A stretch of 64,000 nt of DNA from Deinococcus sp. KNUC1210 (GTDB lineage: Bacteria; Deinococcota; Deinococci; Deinococcales; Deinococcaceae), in assembly GCF_022344005.1 (NCBI RefSeq), contig NZ_CP092190.1, positions 1,517,001 to 1,581,000 of the forward strand. The letters run 5' to 3'. A model generated the notes under the pieces. That model saw nothing but the letters and a program-made list of their open reading frames with translations, was not told the origin of the DNA and made no database searches. Of the stretch, positions 29,359 through 39,574 are shown piece by piece; the first letter of the stretch is position 1; the number at the start of each line of letters is the position of its first letter. The position numbers and the translations under genes were made by a program.

Positions 29359-30909
29359 TCAGACAGACAACGCTTCCAAGGAATACACCGACCTTTTGTT
29401 GGAGGGGTCTGGCGTGACGCGCACCTGATAGCCCCCCAACACGGCGTCGCGGTAGCGCTTGACGAGTTTTCCCACTCCCGTGGGATGGAGCGTGGTCAGG
29501 CCGTCGAACACTAGCCCTTCGTCCGCTATCAGTTGAGCGAGCTGTGTGGCGGTCACCGTGGTTGTACCGAACCGAGCTGCCCAGACATGGATAAAGGCCA
29601 GCAACTCTTCCTGCTCATGGCCTGCCTGTTCGGTCAGGTCTGCCGCGTTCGCCAGCACCGGGCCGTAGCCGAATGTCTCGGTGAATCCGCCCGCTACCTG
29701 GCAGTACGCTCGCATGCCGCCTTCGGTGACCGTACCCTGTGGTTTCCCCGTAGCGAGCCAGCCTTGTATGAGCGTGAAGATGGCCCAGAGGTAGTCAGCC
29801 CGTTGAGCCTGCACCATCGCCAACAAATCTGGGCAGGAGAAGATTCTGTTCTGGGGACGGGCTACCCCAGCATTCAAACGAATCAGGCTGGCACGGCGAG
29901 TCAGCTCCGGCGAGACACTGGGGTTGTTGGCCGTAAACATAAACAGGCTGCGGTTGAGATGACTCTCGGTCTGATTGCCGCCCAACGCCCGGTCCTGAAA
30001 CACACCGGACGTGAGGACGTTGGCCAGGACACCAGAGTCGAGTGCAGAGTTGATGTTGTCGAAGATAACTACCGCAGGCTGGCCGCGCAGGATGCCCAGC
30101 AGGCGTTTGCGCCACTCGTCGTCCCCACGCACCTCCGGATACAGGCCGACTGGCGCCCTGGATGCCAGGGCAGCGACCAGTTGGGCCAGCAGCGTCTTAC
30201 CTGAGCCAGGCATCGAGGCTGAGAGCAGCGCGAAAGGCACAGGGCCACCAATGAGCTGGCGCAGATGGGGGGTCAGGATGGCCGCCACCGCGTTGGCTTT
30301 TGAAGCCCGACTGTCAAAGGGAAAATCCTGAAGTAATTCATTCAACAGCGCCTGGGCTTTTTCCAGCTCGGACGCTGTTGGCCTGTCGGATACTGGGCTC
30401 AGCTTCAGGGTTCCGGTGTCGAGCCAGATGGAAACCTCCGGGTGATAACCGTTGTCCTGTACCAACATGCCTTGACTGTCGAAGAACGGAATATCCACGA
30501 CGCGTTCCAGACGCGGCAAGCCCCAGGCTTCCGTCTCCATGCTCAGCAGGTGCCTGACCAACGTCATAGGTGGGCCTTCGAGTTCACGGCCTCCTTGCTC
30601 AAAGGTCAGCATCTGGGCCAGTTCCATCGCCAGCATGTCCGGAGTGGTGATGTCTTCCAGTCGCTGCGTATTCATGTTGTCATTCCGGATGCGCCGAATT
30701 AACCCGGTTCCGCGCTGAAACAGTCTGAGTTTCGCCTTGTTCACCGTCCTGAGCGCCGCAACGGTGGCGTGTGCTTGCTGGTGTCTATTCCCAATCAACT
30801 TCACGGAGGTTAGCCCAGTAGCTACAGGAGCGGTCGCTGAGAACACGACGGGAGTTGGCAATCCAGCGCTTTTGAAGCCGTGGAGACCGCTGTTGGCTGG
30901 GGGGGTCAC
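29359..30909 (-). CDS. AAA+ ATPase, helicase/primase-like
   Basis: The roughly 517-residue ATPase has Walker [18 protein letters not shown], Walker B VVIFDNINSALDSG and a sensor-1 region FMFTANNPSVSPELTRRASL. This layout is common in plasmid, phage and island replication helicases (D5/DUF-type). The start is the GTG at 30909, whose GTGA overlaps the stop of the small membrane protein gene. An internal ATG at 30675 (MNTQRLEDITTPDM) is an alternative. With the family-A polymerase two genes upstream it may form a replication module. The exact family is not certain. Confidence 0.72.
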   Translation of the reverse strand: MTPPANSGLHGFKSAGLPTPVVFSATAPVATGLTSVKLIGNRHQQAHATVAALRTVNKAKLRLFQRGTGLIRRIRNDNMNTQRLEDITTPDMLAMELAQMLTFEQGGRELEGPPMTLVRHLLSMETEAWGLPRLERVVDIPFFDSQGMLVQDNGYHPEVSIWLDTGTLKLSPVSDRPTASELEKAQALLNELLQDFPFDSRASKANAVAAILTPHLRQLIGGPVPFALLSASMPGSGKTLLAQLVAALASRAPVGLYPEVRGDDEWRKRLLGILRGQPAVVIFDNINSALDSGVLANVLTSGVFQDRALGGNQTESHLNRSLFMFTANNPSVSPELTRRASLIRLNAGVARPQNRIFSCPDLLAMVQAQRADYLWAIFTLIQGWLATGKPQGTVTEGGMRAYCQVAGGFTETFGYGPVLANAADLTEQAGHEQEELLAFIHVWAARFGTTTVTATQLAQLIADEGLVFDGLTTLHPTGVGKLVKRYRDAVLGGYQVRVTPDPSNKRSVYSLEALSV

Positions 30910-31052
30910 TCCGCCCTCTTCCTGCGGCTCTGCCGGAACAGGTCTTCGGTACGGTGCAACTGACGGCGTACCGTCCGCAAGGCGTAAGCGCCGTAAACGA
31001 GCATGAATACGGCAACGATGGCGTAGAACACTATCAGTATCAAATCTTCCAC
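30906..31052 (-). CDS. 48-residue single-pass membrane protein
   Basis: A short gene with GTG start 31052 behind a good SD (AGGAGAG, six-base spacing). The product starts MEDLILIVFYAIVAVFMLVY, one membrane helix, then a basic cytoplasmic tail rich in Arg (LRTVRRQLHR, RQSRRKRAE). Its stop overlaps the GTG of the AAA+ ATPase (GTGA), so translation of the two is coupled. The role is unknown; a membrane anchor for, or small effector with, the ATPase is possible. Two tandem hairpins lie immediately upstream. Confidence 0.65.
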   Translation of the reverse strand: MEDLILIVFYAIVAVFMLVYGAYALRTVRRQLHRTEDLFRQSRRKRAE

Positions 31053-31081
31053 AACGTCTCTCCTGACCAAGACAACGCAAA

Positions 31082-31129
31082 GACGGAACCACGCTGGGTT
31101 CCGTCTGCGTTGACCGGACATATCCGGTC
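31082..31129 (-). promoter_or_regulatory. Tandem hairpins in the leader of the small membrane-protein gene
   Basis: Two perfect inverted repeats lie back to back: GACGGAACC-N6-GGTTCCGTC (31082-31105) and GACCGGA-N4-TCCGGTC (31112-31129). On the minus strand the nearer one is followed by TTTGCG and then the SD and start at 31052. They could be an attenuator, a terminator after the polymerase gene, or a structured RNA. Confidence 0.5.
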
Positions 31130-31342
31130 TCGTCCTGTTTGTCTTCCAAAGTCTACCGACGGTGGCAATGTACGCCCGCAAAGAATCAGCCCCTAAATAC
31201 CAGAAACATCCACGTCAGCTCTTCTCTTTTGGGGGGGTTTTGTCACGCCTATATTTCAAAACTAATCTAGAAAAGCCTGTTCCAAACAGCATCTAACGAG
31301 AGCATTTGAAACACTGGGAACGCCCCTATAGTTATGTCTTTC

Positions 31343-32773
31343 TCATTCGAGCGTCTTAGAGACCAGCATGGTCAGCCTGGGGAGGCCGAGGTGTTTCAAC
31401 TGCCGCCTAACCAGGCGTTGGAGCTGACGGGTATGAGTTTCGAGCTTGGTTCGGTCAGTACAGTGCAGGGTAAAACCGTCATGTTGCCAGGCCGCCACAT
31501 GCAACTCTCCTCGGCGCTGCTGTTGGGCCTGGATATACGAGAAGGCAGGGAGCAACACTGCCAGTTCGAGCGCCTGAAGTTCCTCAGCCAACAGGCTGGG
31601 AGCCATTCTCTGAGGGCTGAGCCGAACCGTCTTCCCAAAGATGGTGGTCAGGTGACCGGCAGTATTGATGGCCCGGAGACGCACAGCCCGGCACTGCACG
31701 AGTTCCCGTATCAGCGGCGACTTCATCAGCGCCTGGGCCTGATGGCGCTTGATGCCCGCATGCAGCCCAATTCCAGCGGACAGGTCCTGTTTCAGCGCCT
31801 GTTCGTTTTTCCCGTAGATGAGGCTGTACACCGCACGCTTCAGGAGGTCGCGGTGAACTTCAGGATTGATTCCGGCAGCGGCGGCAAGGACATACCAGAT
31901 ATCAATGCCGCCTCGTACCAGCTTCTCCTGAAGCAGCACTGCGTTCCATTGATGCGCCACCAGCGCCAACTGAGCTGCACGCAGGTCGAACTCGGTGCAC
32001 CCTGTCAGAAGTTGCTGCCGGACTGGTCGGCTGAGCATGAGGTAGGTGGGGCCGATACCGAAGATGCGGGCTGTTCGTCCTTCACGTGACGGTTGGTACA
32101 GTGGCACCTCGTCCTGTTCGATGCTGTGCAGTAGCTTCAGATTGTAGAGACGGGTCTGCCAGCTTCGGTCTGGCAGGGTGGCGGCCAGTGAATGAGCGGC
32201 GTCCAGATTCCGGTGAACCATTCGTCTGAGAGCGGCAGTGGGCTGTGCATTCAGAAACAGAAGGAGGTCACGCGCAGGATGGTCTGCCGGAACCTGAGTT
32301 ACTAGCGCCTCGATTCGTGCCTTCCGGACGGCGCTGGTCCTTCTAGCTAGGTGTTGGCGGCTGGGTGCTCGTCCAGTCTCCAGCAGCACGCCTCTAGCTT
32401 TCCTCATAGTCGGGGGAGCGTAGAGTTCGGCCTTCAGGGCTGAAACCACTTCCGGCTCCCAATCCGGCTGCATAATTCGGGCTCGGCCTGCTGTAAAGCG
32501 GTATTCCTGGACTGCGAAAGACGCCACGTCTCGCCGATAACTCTCCAGGAAGGTGTGTCCAGCGTAGTTTCTGGAGGCCGCCTTCGCAGATTTCCCCTCC
32601 ATCTGTGCGAGGGTAAATTGGTCTACCAGCATGGCCTTGCTGTCCTCTTCGACATTATTCAGGCCGAACAGCAGATAGTCCGTCATACGGGTATACGCTG
32701 GAGTCGTGTTGAAGGCAGGATACCGTCGCTTCAGCACTTCGTAAGTTTCGGGAAGAATGACTCTGGAACCCAT
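31343..32773 (-). CDS. Divergent family-A DNA polymerase-like protein
   Basis: The 476-residue protein shows the three polymerase motifs of the PolA family in order. Motif A is CTEFDLRAAQLALVA with Asp263; upstream REGRTARIFGIGPTYLMLSR resembles the T-G-R-L-S-x-PNLQ stretch. Motif B is LLKRAVYSLIYGKNE (residues 311-324), and motif C is HVAAWQHDGFTLHC with Asp432. No 5' nuclease or typical 3' exonuclease motif is seen in the first 200 residues. It starts 4 bases after McrB stops, so it belongs to the same operon. It is probably DNA repair/replication for the element, or part of the defence system. Confidence 0.78.
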   Translation of the reverse strand: MGSRVILPETYEVLKRRYPAFNTTPAYTRMTDYLLFGLNNVEEDSKAMLVDQFTLAQMEGKSAKAASRNYAGHTFLESYRRDVASFAVQEYRFTAGRARIMQPDWEPEVVSALKAELYAPPTMRKARGVLLETGRAPSRQHLARRTSAVRKARIEALVTQVPADHPARDLLLFLNAQPTAALRRMVHRNLDAAHSLAATLPDRSWQTRLYNLKLLHSIEQDEVPLYQPSREGRTARIFGIGPTYLMLSRPVRQQLLTGCTEFDLRAAQLALVAHQWNAVLLQEKLVRGGIDIWYVLAAAAGINPEVHRDLLKRAVYSLIYGKNEQALKQDLSAGIGLHAGIKRHQAQALMKSPLIRELVQCRAVRLRAINTAGHLTTIFGKTVRLSPQRMAPSLLAEELQALELAVLLPAFSYIQAQQQRRGELHVAAWQHDGFTLHCTDRTKLETHTRQLQRLVRRQLKHLGLPRLTMLVSKTLE

Positions 32774-32777
32774 CGGT

Positions 32778-34943
32778 TCAGTTGTCTTCCTCGGCCATAA
32801 TTGCGGCTGTGACCGCCGACCCTCCTATTAACGCCTTGAGGGCTGCGGTCAGCGCAGGCCCGTCAAGATACTGAATGTCGTAGCTTCGGCGGCCTCCAAG
32901 ACCACCGATACGGTCACCCAGCGTGATGAATGTCTTCCCCAGCACCTTCTCTAGTTTCTCGCCATCGTTGTAGAAGTATTCCTGAAGCAGCGGGATGACC
33001 TTCCTGTACCAACGGAATTGTAGTTCCGGCAGACCACGCTTGATGTCTGTTAGGTAGGCATGGCCCAACTGATGGTCACGGTCCAGCATTTGGGTGATGG
33101 TTCTGTTCAAGCTATTCAGAAGGCTGGCAATGTCGATGCCTTCAATAATGCCGTTTTCGCCGGTCGTCGCCCGTATCGCTTCTGAATCGGGCAAGACTTC
33201 CAGAAATGTGAATCGCCGCCGCAGGGCTAAATCTAAGAGAGCGATTGAACGGTCAGCCGTATTCATGGTGCCGATGATGGTCAGATTTTCCGGAACCCCG
33301 AACAGCTCACCAGAGTAAGGAAGCCTGACTCGGAGGCCCTTACCATCGGTGGTCACACGTTTGTCATCTTCAATCAGGGTCATCAGTTCACCGAAAACCT
33401 TTGCGATATTGGCGCGGTTAATTTCATCGATAATAAGCAAAAATGGTCGAGGTAACGAATTTTTGGCTATCGCTCTTTCCAATTCATCCTCGGCAAACTG
33501 GCAAATCTGTTTGAATAGTCCGCTTTTTACGACGTACTCTAACTGTCCATTGATAGAAACCGGTCTTAATCCTTCTACGAATTCTTCGTAAGAGAAAGAA
33601 GGGTGGAAAGTTATAATGCGTTTGCAGTTTGTTATGTACGAATAGTCTTTGAACAAATCGACATACTTAACGAGATTTTCCTCTATATACTTTCTGCCTT
33701 GAGCTGAAATTCCCCATGCACTATTCTTGGTTTTGAAAAATAAACTTGGCTCCTCTTGTACAATGGAAGTCGTGCGCAACTCTTCCTTATCGTCTAAGTG
33801 CTTTGATAACAACTCTTTCAAAGGTTTATTACGAACATCGATTTCCAGAAAACTATGATAATCTGATAGAATTGCGTTAGTTAATAATTCCGATTCACTC
33901 ATCACTTTTTCTGAAACATAAAGTATTAAGGCGATAACCTCCCACCTATGAAGCCCGTAAATATCATCTTGGCTCATTGATTCGGCTTCATTTTCACTTT
34001 GGTTTAACTGTGCGTATTCTTGCGACGTATAGGTTTTGCCGGTTCCAGGAGGCCCGTAAAGGATGATATTTCGAGTATAATCAGCCAGATGAATCAGTTG
34101 CGCAGTAACTGGATTGGATGTCATATCCACCTTTGAGTCATCCTGGTTCTCTACCTCACTCATAAGTTCAGGAGCATGGCTACTGAGGTGTTGCACAAGC
34201 GAAGTAAGCTTATCTGCTGCTTCTAATGCTGATTTAACCTGGACACTGACTCTAGAAGGCTCCATACCTAGCTGAAGCGGACTCAAAGAAAAATTGATAA
34301 TCAAAACTGTCTGTTTCCCTATCCCTTTAGCATATAGCCTTAGAACTCTTTCTAGGAGCCCCCTATTCTCCTCAGTGACCTGGGTATCCTTAAAAGGACT
34401 GGTGTGTTTCTCCCTGTTCTGTGTGAGTTCGTTATAGGCAGACCACAAAGAACTATCGTAGGAAATTTCTGAACCTACGGTAATCTGAATGTTTGCAGCC
34501 TCAGCAGCAGAAAAAAGAGCTGAAATAAATTCCTCCTGCGCTCCTTTTTGGGCCAGTGCAGAGCGAAAGTACTGTCCTGTTTGCTTATTCGGGATTTCCA
34601 GCCAGATATTTAAACCCTCGTTGAAAGAGTCCACTTTGGCTGTTGGGCCATTGAGACCGGGCAAACCAAGCCTAGCCCGCTTAGGACTCAGTCCAGCGGC
34701 AGCACGCCAGAGTACAGAAGTGTCTCGCTCTTTTTGTCCGAGTAAGAGCTTCAAACCAGATTGAGCGGGCTCAATGACGAATTGGTCTAGGGACGCCTCA
34801 GCCTCCAAGAAGAGCTGCCGTAGGGGCTCTGAAGCCACCTTTTTAAGCCGTGTATTGAAGATTGCCAATCGCGCATCTTTTACCGCTTCGTATTCTTGAA
34901 CGAAGCCAGTCCAGTCAATCCATCCCTGCTGCGTTCCGGTCAT
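32778..34943 (-). CDS. mcrB: McrB-type AAA+ GTPase of a type IV restriction system
   Basis: The 721-residue protein has an N-terminal recognition region (about 1-280) and a McrB motor: Walker A YGPPGTGKTYTSQ at 297-304, ITFHPSFSYEEFVEGLRP near 444-461, Walker B LLIIDEINRA at 502-511, and GTMNTADRSIALLDLALRRR at 558-577. McrB uses GTP to translocate DNA and drives the McrC nuclease at modified sites. Base composition of the first two thirds is clearly more AT-rich than its neighbours. The N-terminal recognition domain is not one I can name. The gene overlaps mcrC by 4 bases, downstream of it, opposite to the usual order. Confidence 0.9.
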   Translation of the reverse strand: MTGTQQGWIDWTGFVQEYEAVKDARLAIFNTRLKKVASEPLRQLFLEAEASLDQFVIEPAQSGLKLLLGQKERDTSVLWRAAAGLSPKRARLGLPGLNGPTAKVDSFNEGLNIWLEIPNKQTGQYFRSALAQKGAQEEFISALFSAAEAANIQITVGSEISYDSSLWSAYNELTQNREKHTSPFKDTQVTEENRGLLERVLRLYAKGIGKQTVLIINFSLSPLQLGMEPSRVSVQVKSALEAADKLTSLVQHLSSHAPELMSEVENQDDSKVDMTSNPVTAQLIHLADYTRNIILYGPPGTGKTYTSQEYAQLNQSENEAESMSQDDIYGLHRWEVIALILYVSEKVMSESELLTNAILSDYHSFLEIDVRNKPLKELLSKHLDDKEELRTTSIVQEEPSLFFKTKNSAWGISAQGRKYIEENLVKYVDLFKDYSYITNCKRIITFHPSFSYEEFVEGLRPVSINGQLEYVVKSGLFKQICQFAEDELERAIAKNSLPRPFLLIIDEINRANIAKVFGELMTLIEDDKRVTTDGKGLRVRLPYSGELFGVPENLTIIGTMNTADRSIALLDLALRRRFTFLEVLPDSEAIRATTGENGIIEGIDIASLLNSLNRTITQMLDRDHQLGHAYLTDIKRGLPELQFRWYRKVIPLLQEYFYNDGEKLEKVLGKTFITLGDRIGGLGGRRSYDIQYLDGPALTAALKALIGGSAVTAAIMAEEDN

Positions 34944-36292
34944 ACTGTCGTTCCTTCTAGGGCGATGCGGAGGTCGTGAATGACGCTACTGATACCTTGC
35001 TGAGCAAAGTTGTGATTCAGGTCCACGGTTGCGACGAGCAGACGCGCCGGGTGGCCTCCATCTTCTGGAACCCGGTATCGCAGGGTGGAAGTATTCAGAC
35101 CAGGTACTCCTGGATACAGCAGCATTACGTTGGCGCAATGGTAACGCTGAGCGTAGGCAAACATCTGGTACAGGTCTTCTCTCCCGATACCAGCACGAGG
35201 TTTGCCGGGGTCTAGTACTTTGTACTTGAAGTCGAGAATTATGGCCACATTCGCACCCACTTGGAGCATGACGTCTGGTTTCATCCTGAGTGTGCTGTGG
35301 CCCGTGCTCTCCCGAATCAGGAGCGGGCGGGAGTTTCCTTCGCCCTGCACGACCAGCCGTGCGTCCTGGAAAACATCTGGCAGTATCTCTGCACGGTGCT
35401 GCAACAAAATGCCCGTCAGGAAACCCTCGAACAGGGCATTCATGTCAAAAAACAGTGATTGAGCCCTATAGTCGCCGACATGGGCGTTCAATCCTGCGTC
35501 CTGTATGAACAGGCGGGCGAGAGTGAACGGGATTTCATACCGGAGGTTCAGACGGTCGAGGCTTAATCGCGCTACCTCCTGTCCATGAAGGGCCGGGAGC
35601 AAAGGTATTCCGTCCTCATCCATCCATGCTGCCAGAAGGCGGAGATTATCGAGGTTCCGAGCGCTTCGGGAAAGATTGAGGAGACGGCTGACCACATACC
35701 GAAACAGCCGATTGAGCGCCGTATCAGTAGTGAATTCGTCATATTCCACTGGCAGGACGTGCTGCCGTCCTACCCGTCGGATGTGGTCCTGCACGCGGAG
35801 GCGTCCCCTGATGGTCGTGAGGTCTTCCTCGACACTCTCATAGCGCCGTATGGGTCCGCGTTGCCATTCCATCAACAGACTTTCTGTAAAGAGCGTCGTC
35901 AACGCCTCAAACCAGTCCGTCCCTTCTTCCAACTCGGTTAACTGCGCCGTGTGAAGTGGGATGTCCAAGGCATATCGGAGCATCACGAACAGATTCTGCA
36001 TAGCTTGCCGTTTGGCTTCTTGGCTGTTCGCTGTCAGCTTGTGAATTTTTGGGAGCACCTGGAGACGGAGGGGACCCAGTTGGTACAAGCCCACATGCTG
36101 TGTGGCCTGCAACGCCACTTTGCCTTCCCGAACAACGAGCCTAATGACCTCTTGCCCACCTGGTTTGGGAAGTTGCTCTACGCCAAGCAACACTTCCCGC
36201 TTCTGGAACTCAGGAAGCTGAGTAAGCGACACGACCCCATACTCGAAGACCGTGCGCTCCAGGGTGATATCTGGAGCCGCAGCGATGGTCAT
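34940..36292 (-). CDS. mcrC: McrC-type nuclease subunit of a type IV restriction system
   Basis: The 450-residue protein matches the McrC family: FEYGVVSLTQLPEF near the start, GLYQLGPLRLQVLPKI, VEYDEFTTDTALNRLFRYVV in the middle, and a C-terminal PD-(D/E)XK site with MKPDVMLQVG and ILDFKYKVLD. McrC is recruited and activated by the McrB hexamer to cut DNA carrying modified bases. The start codon overlaps the upstream DUF499 stop (TAATG) with AGGAG just before it, tying restriction to the methylase-ATPase operon. Length is close to normal. Confidence 0.9.
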   Translation of the reverse strand: MTIAAAPDITLERTVFEYGVVSLTQLPEFQKREVLLGVEQLPKPGGQEVIRLVVREGKVALQATQHVGLYQLGPLRLQVLPKIHKLTANSQEAKRQAMQNLFVMLRYALDIPLHTAQLTELEEGTDWFEALTTLFTESLLMEWQRGPIRRYESVEEDLTTIRGRLRVQDHIRRVGRQHVLPVEYDEFTTDTALNRLFRYVVSRLLNLSRSARNLDNLRLLAAWMDEDGIPLLPALHGQEVARLSLDRLNLRYEIPFTLARLFIQDAGLNAHVGDYRAQSLFFDMNALFEGFLTGILLQHRAEILPDVFQDARLVVQGEGNSRPLLIRESTGHSTLRMKPDVMLQVGANVAIILDFKYKVLDPGKPRAGIGREDLYQMFAYAQRYHCANVMLLYPGVPGLNTSTLRYRVPEDGGHPARLLVATVDLNHNFAQQGISSVIHDLRIALEGTTV

Positions 36293-39200
36293 TACTCCTG
36301 ATGCCAGTCCACACGCAGACCGAGCTGGTCTATCAGTTCCTTGACGCTCAGGTCGAGCATGGCCTGGTCAAGCCCCGCCGGATTGTTAGCCGTCAGCTTC
36401 ACTTCCATGCGAACGTCTCCTTTGGCGTCCTGCAAGGCATTGAACAGGTCGAGCAGATTCGGCACCTGGGTGGGCTGGACATTAGGGAGACCAAGACGCA
36501 CATAGGTAACCACCCTCGGTTTCGGGCCAGGTCTATTCGGCCCACCACCAGTTCCACCGTTCGTGCCTCCCCCTCCATCCGTAGGCCCACCGTTCCCAGT
36601 ACCAGTTCCCCCACCGTCATCGGTAGGCCCTTGTGGCCCTTGTTTCCTCGGTAGCGTGCCAGGGCGACCCAGTCGGTACGGCTCAGTGAAAAAGACGTCT
36701 CGCTCCTCGACCGGGTTCTTTCTGTCCCAGATGTTGACGTACTCGCCGTCGAGCCACTGTCCTAATTCAAAAATGCCCTGCTGCACCCCACGCATAATGG
36801 CTGTCTTGAGCGCCGCCTCGCTTTCCAGAAACGGCAGATGCGGCAGCCGCAGGAAATATTCGCGGAGGTTCTTCAGGTCAACCGTGGCCTCGTCCTTGGG
36901 CCACAACTTCCAAGGGCCGTCACGCAGCAGGCCAGGGTCAACACTGGCAATGAGCTGGTCTTCGCTCCGCAGGATGTCCTCAACCGCTGCTGCCAGGGTC
37001 GGACGGGTCTTGGTATATGCCGTCACGTCGTATTTGCGGTAGATGTTCTTGCCCGCGTCATCCACCGTGGGCAGCAACAGGCTGAGATAGGCCGCTTTGG
37101 TCAGGGCAGGAACGCTCTCCTGAGAACGCTGGAGACGCTCCTTCAGGTCTTTCTTCTGCTCCTCGCTGAGCGTCAGGGCGCGGTCTGCCTGGATGTCGGT
37201 CAGGGCGAGCTGCATCCGGGCCGCGTCGCTGGCTTTCAGGAAGTCGGCCCCCCGCCCGGCCAGATACACGAGCGTGTTCTTGAAGACCCTGGGGCCACTT
37301 CCGGCATTGCTCTGAAACAGGCCATACGCCCTGTCCAGTGCGGCATCGTCATCCATCGGCGCGTCTGGCCCGAACAGCACCAGCTTGAAGCCCTGCTGGT
37401 CGGGCACATCCTTGTAACTGCCCGGCCAGATGTACGCCTTGAACACGCCGCTGCCTGCCATTTTGCTGGCCGCGTCTTTCACGAGGTCGAGCGCCTTCTC
37501 GCGGCTGACCTGGGCCATGCGGTCGGACAGCACAGCATTCAGGTTCGGCTGGGCGCGGAAGACATAGTTGCCGTTGGCATGAAAGTAGTACAGCCGATTC
37601 TTGAGCCTATCGAGCGCGTCGTTGATGAGCATGGGCGTGATGCCGCCCGGCTGAATCAGCGCGAGATTCAGGCCGGGTTTGGTGATGCCCCGCTGCGCCC
37701 CCCGGAATGCGAGGCCATGAAAACTGCCGAGGCCACCGTCTGACCCAACCGCTGCTTGGCGTACTCTCCGGCCTGCTCCTTGTCGAGCTGGTAGGAACGA
37801 CCCCCCGGTGCGCTCAGGTCACTGGCCAGCGCCCCTCGCCATTCGGCCTCGCCTAACGTCTGGGTCACGGTGGCCTGCATCTCACCGTCTTCCAGGCCCA
37901 CGTCACCCAGGGTAATCAGGGGCCGCGCCGCGCCGGACATCCAGCCGTGTTCCACCACCCGCGCCAGCAGCCGCAGCACCCCGCGTGTCTTCTGGAACGC
38001 CTGCATGGTGCCCCACTGCTCGTACAGCAGGTCAATCAGCTCTGGGTGGAAGGGGTAAGCCCGCAGCATCTTGCGCTTGTAATCTGCACCGCGAGCCTCG
38101 ATGGGCAGGTCGTCTTTGCAATGCTCGAAGAGTTCGACGTACTCGCCGACCACCTTCTGCGCCTGCTTGTCGTCAATGCTGTCGAACAGCCGCCGCCGAA
38201 TGACTTCATAGATTTCCTCACCTTGCACCGGCACGCGCACCGCCTGCACCCGTCCGAAGATTTTCTCCAGCCGGTCGAAGACCGCCGGAGCCTCGTTGTG
38301 GTCGTAGTACTCGATGTGCGATTCGGGGAAGGTGGTCACGAGCGCCGCGCCATTCACTCCGGCCACCATCTCCGTGAGCGACTGGAGGAACGCGAACGTC
38401 TGCGCCTGAAGCGTCGTGCCCTCGACCCTTACCCCTGCCGCCCGCGCCTGATACACCAGTACCTCGTCCATCAGGATGAGCGGGCTGCCGAACTTGGTCT
38501 TGACCATGTTGAGCAGCGCGGACAGCGTGTCCTTGCCGGGAGCCACCCCACTGGCGTCGTTGGCCTTGACCAACGCGTAGCCATCCTTGCCGCCTAACTG
38601 GTGGGCCATCTCGCCCCAGAGGGTCTTGAGCTGTGTGCCATCTTCGGCCTTACGCCCGGTGGGTTCGAGCTGGGTGCCCACCAGCACCGCGACCCGTGAG
38701 CGCGGGACTTCCGGCAGATTGGCGGCTTTGAGAATCTCGCTCAGGTCGTCAGCCTCGATGTCGGCGTGGTGCTTGACCAGGTGGTACAGCGCAATCAGCG
38801 CGTGCGTCTTGCCGCCGCCGAAGGGCGTGCGGAGCTGCACCACCGATTCGCCGCCTGTGCCTGCCAGCCGCTTAAGGGTATCGGCCAGCACTGCCTTCAG
38901 CTCTTTGGTCAGGTAGGTCTTTTTGAAGAACAGGTCGGCCCGGCGGTATTCCAGCGGCGCACTGCCGTCGTCGCGCACCACGTCGTCGAGTTTGGCCGCG
39001 AAGGTGTTCTCGTCGAATTGCCCCTTGCGGATGTCTTCGTGCGGCTCGGCGTACTTCCACCATGCCTGAAGAGCGCTGGAAGTAGTCTGGGTCTTGGCTC
39101 CGGCTGGCGGCGTGGGCGTCAGCAAACCGTCGCGCAGGGTCTTGACCTCAGCAGCTTTGGCGGTCTCGTCCATCAGCACCAACAGGCGGGCCATGTTGTC

Positions 39201-39574
39201 GAGTGCCCGATAGGCGTCGATGTCCGACACGGGCTGCTGATGCGAGTACTCATGGCGCACTTCGGCGATTTCCTGCGTCCAGGTCACCGATTTGCTGTGC
39301 TGGTTGCCGAACAGCGGCTTGAAGATGTCTTTCTGTCGCAGAATCACGTCCCAAAATGCGTGATGTCGATGGCGTCCTGCGGCAACTTCAGCTTGCCCTC
39401 GGCAATGAGCTGTTCCACGTTCTTCTGCTTCTGAAACGATAGCGATTTGTGAAACTCCTCGAACCAGGGCTTGCCATCGCCGTAGGTCTTGGCGAGGGTG
39501 GCATGGATATAGTCGCGCACCGCTCCCGCGTACAGGAACACCGCTTTGCCGAAGGCTTCCTGAACATTGCTCAT
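36292..39574 (-). pseudogene. DUF499 ATPase of a defence locus, split by two frameshifts
   Basis: Three frames together form one DUF499 protein of about 1,095 residues. The N-terminal piece (MSNVQEAFGKAVFLYAGAVR) runs into an A4 run on the plus strand at 39353-39356; one extra base joins it to the central piece. That piece carries TPFGGGKTHALIALYHL (P-loop) and ILMDEVLVYQARAAG. A second break lies in a C6 run at 37698-37703; one base restores RGITKPGLNLALIQPGG and the C-terminal part with ALDRLKNRLYYFHANG. A Gly/Pro-rich linker (GGGTGTGNGGPTDGGGGTNG) precedes the end. Start 39574 overlaps the methylase stop (TGATG). Either errors or true inactivation. Confidence 0.85.

Noticed and set aside
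36292..37632. Separate 446-residue gene downstream of DUF499
   Set aside because: Its upstream sequence continues in frame into the DUF499 protein after one base is restored, so it is the C-terminal part of the same gene.
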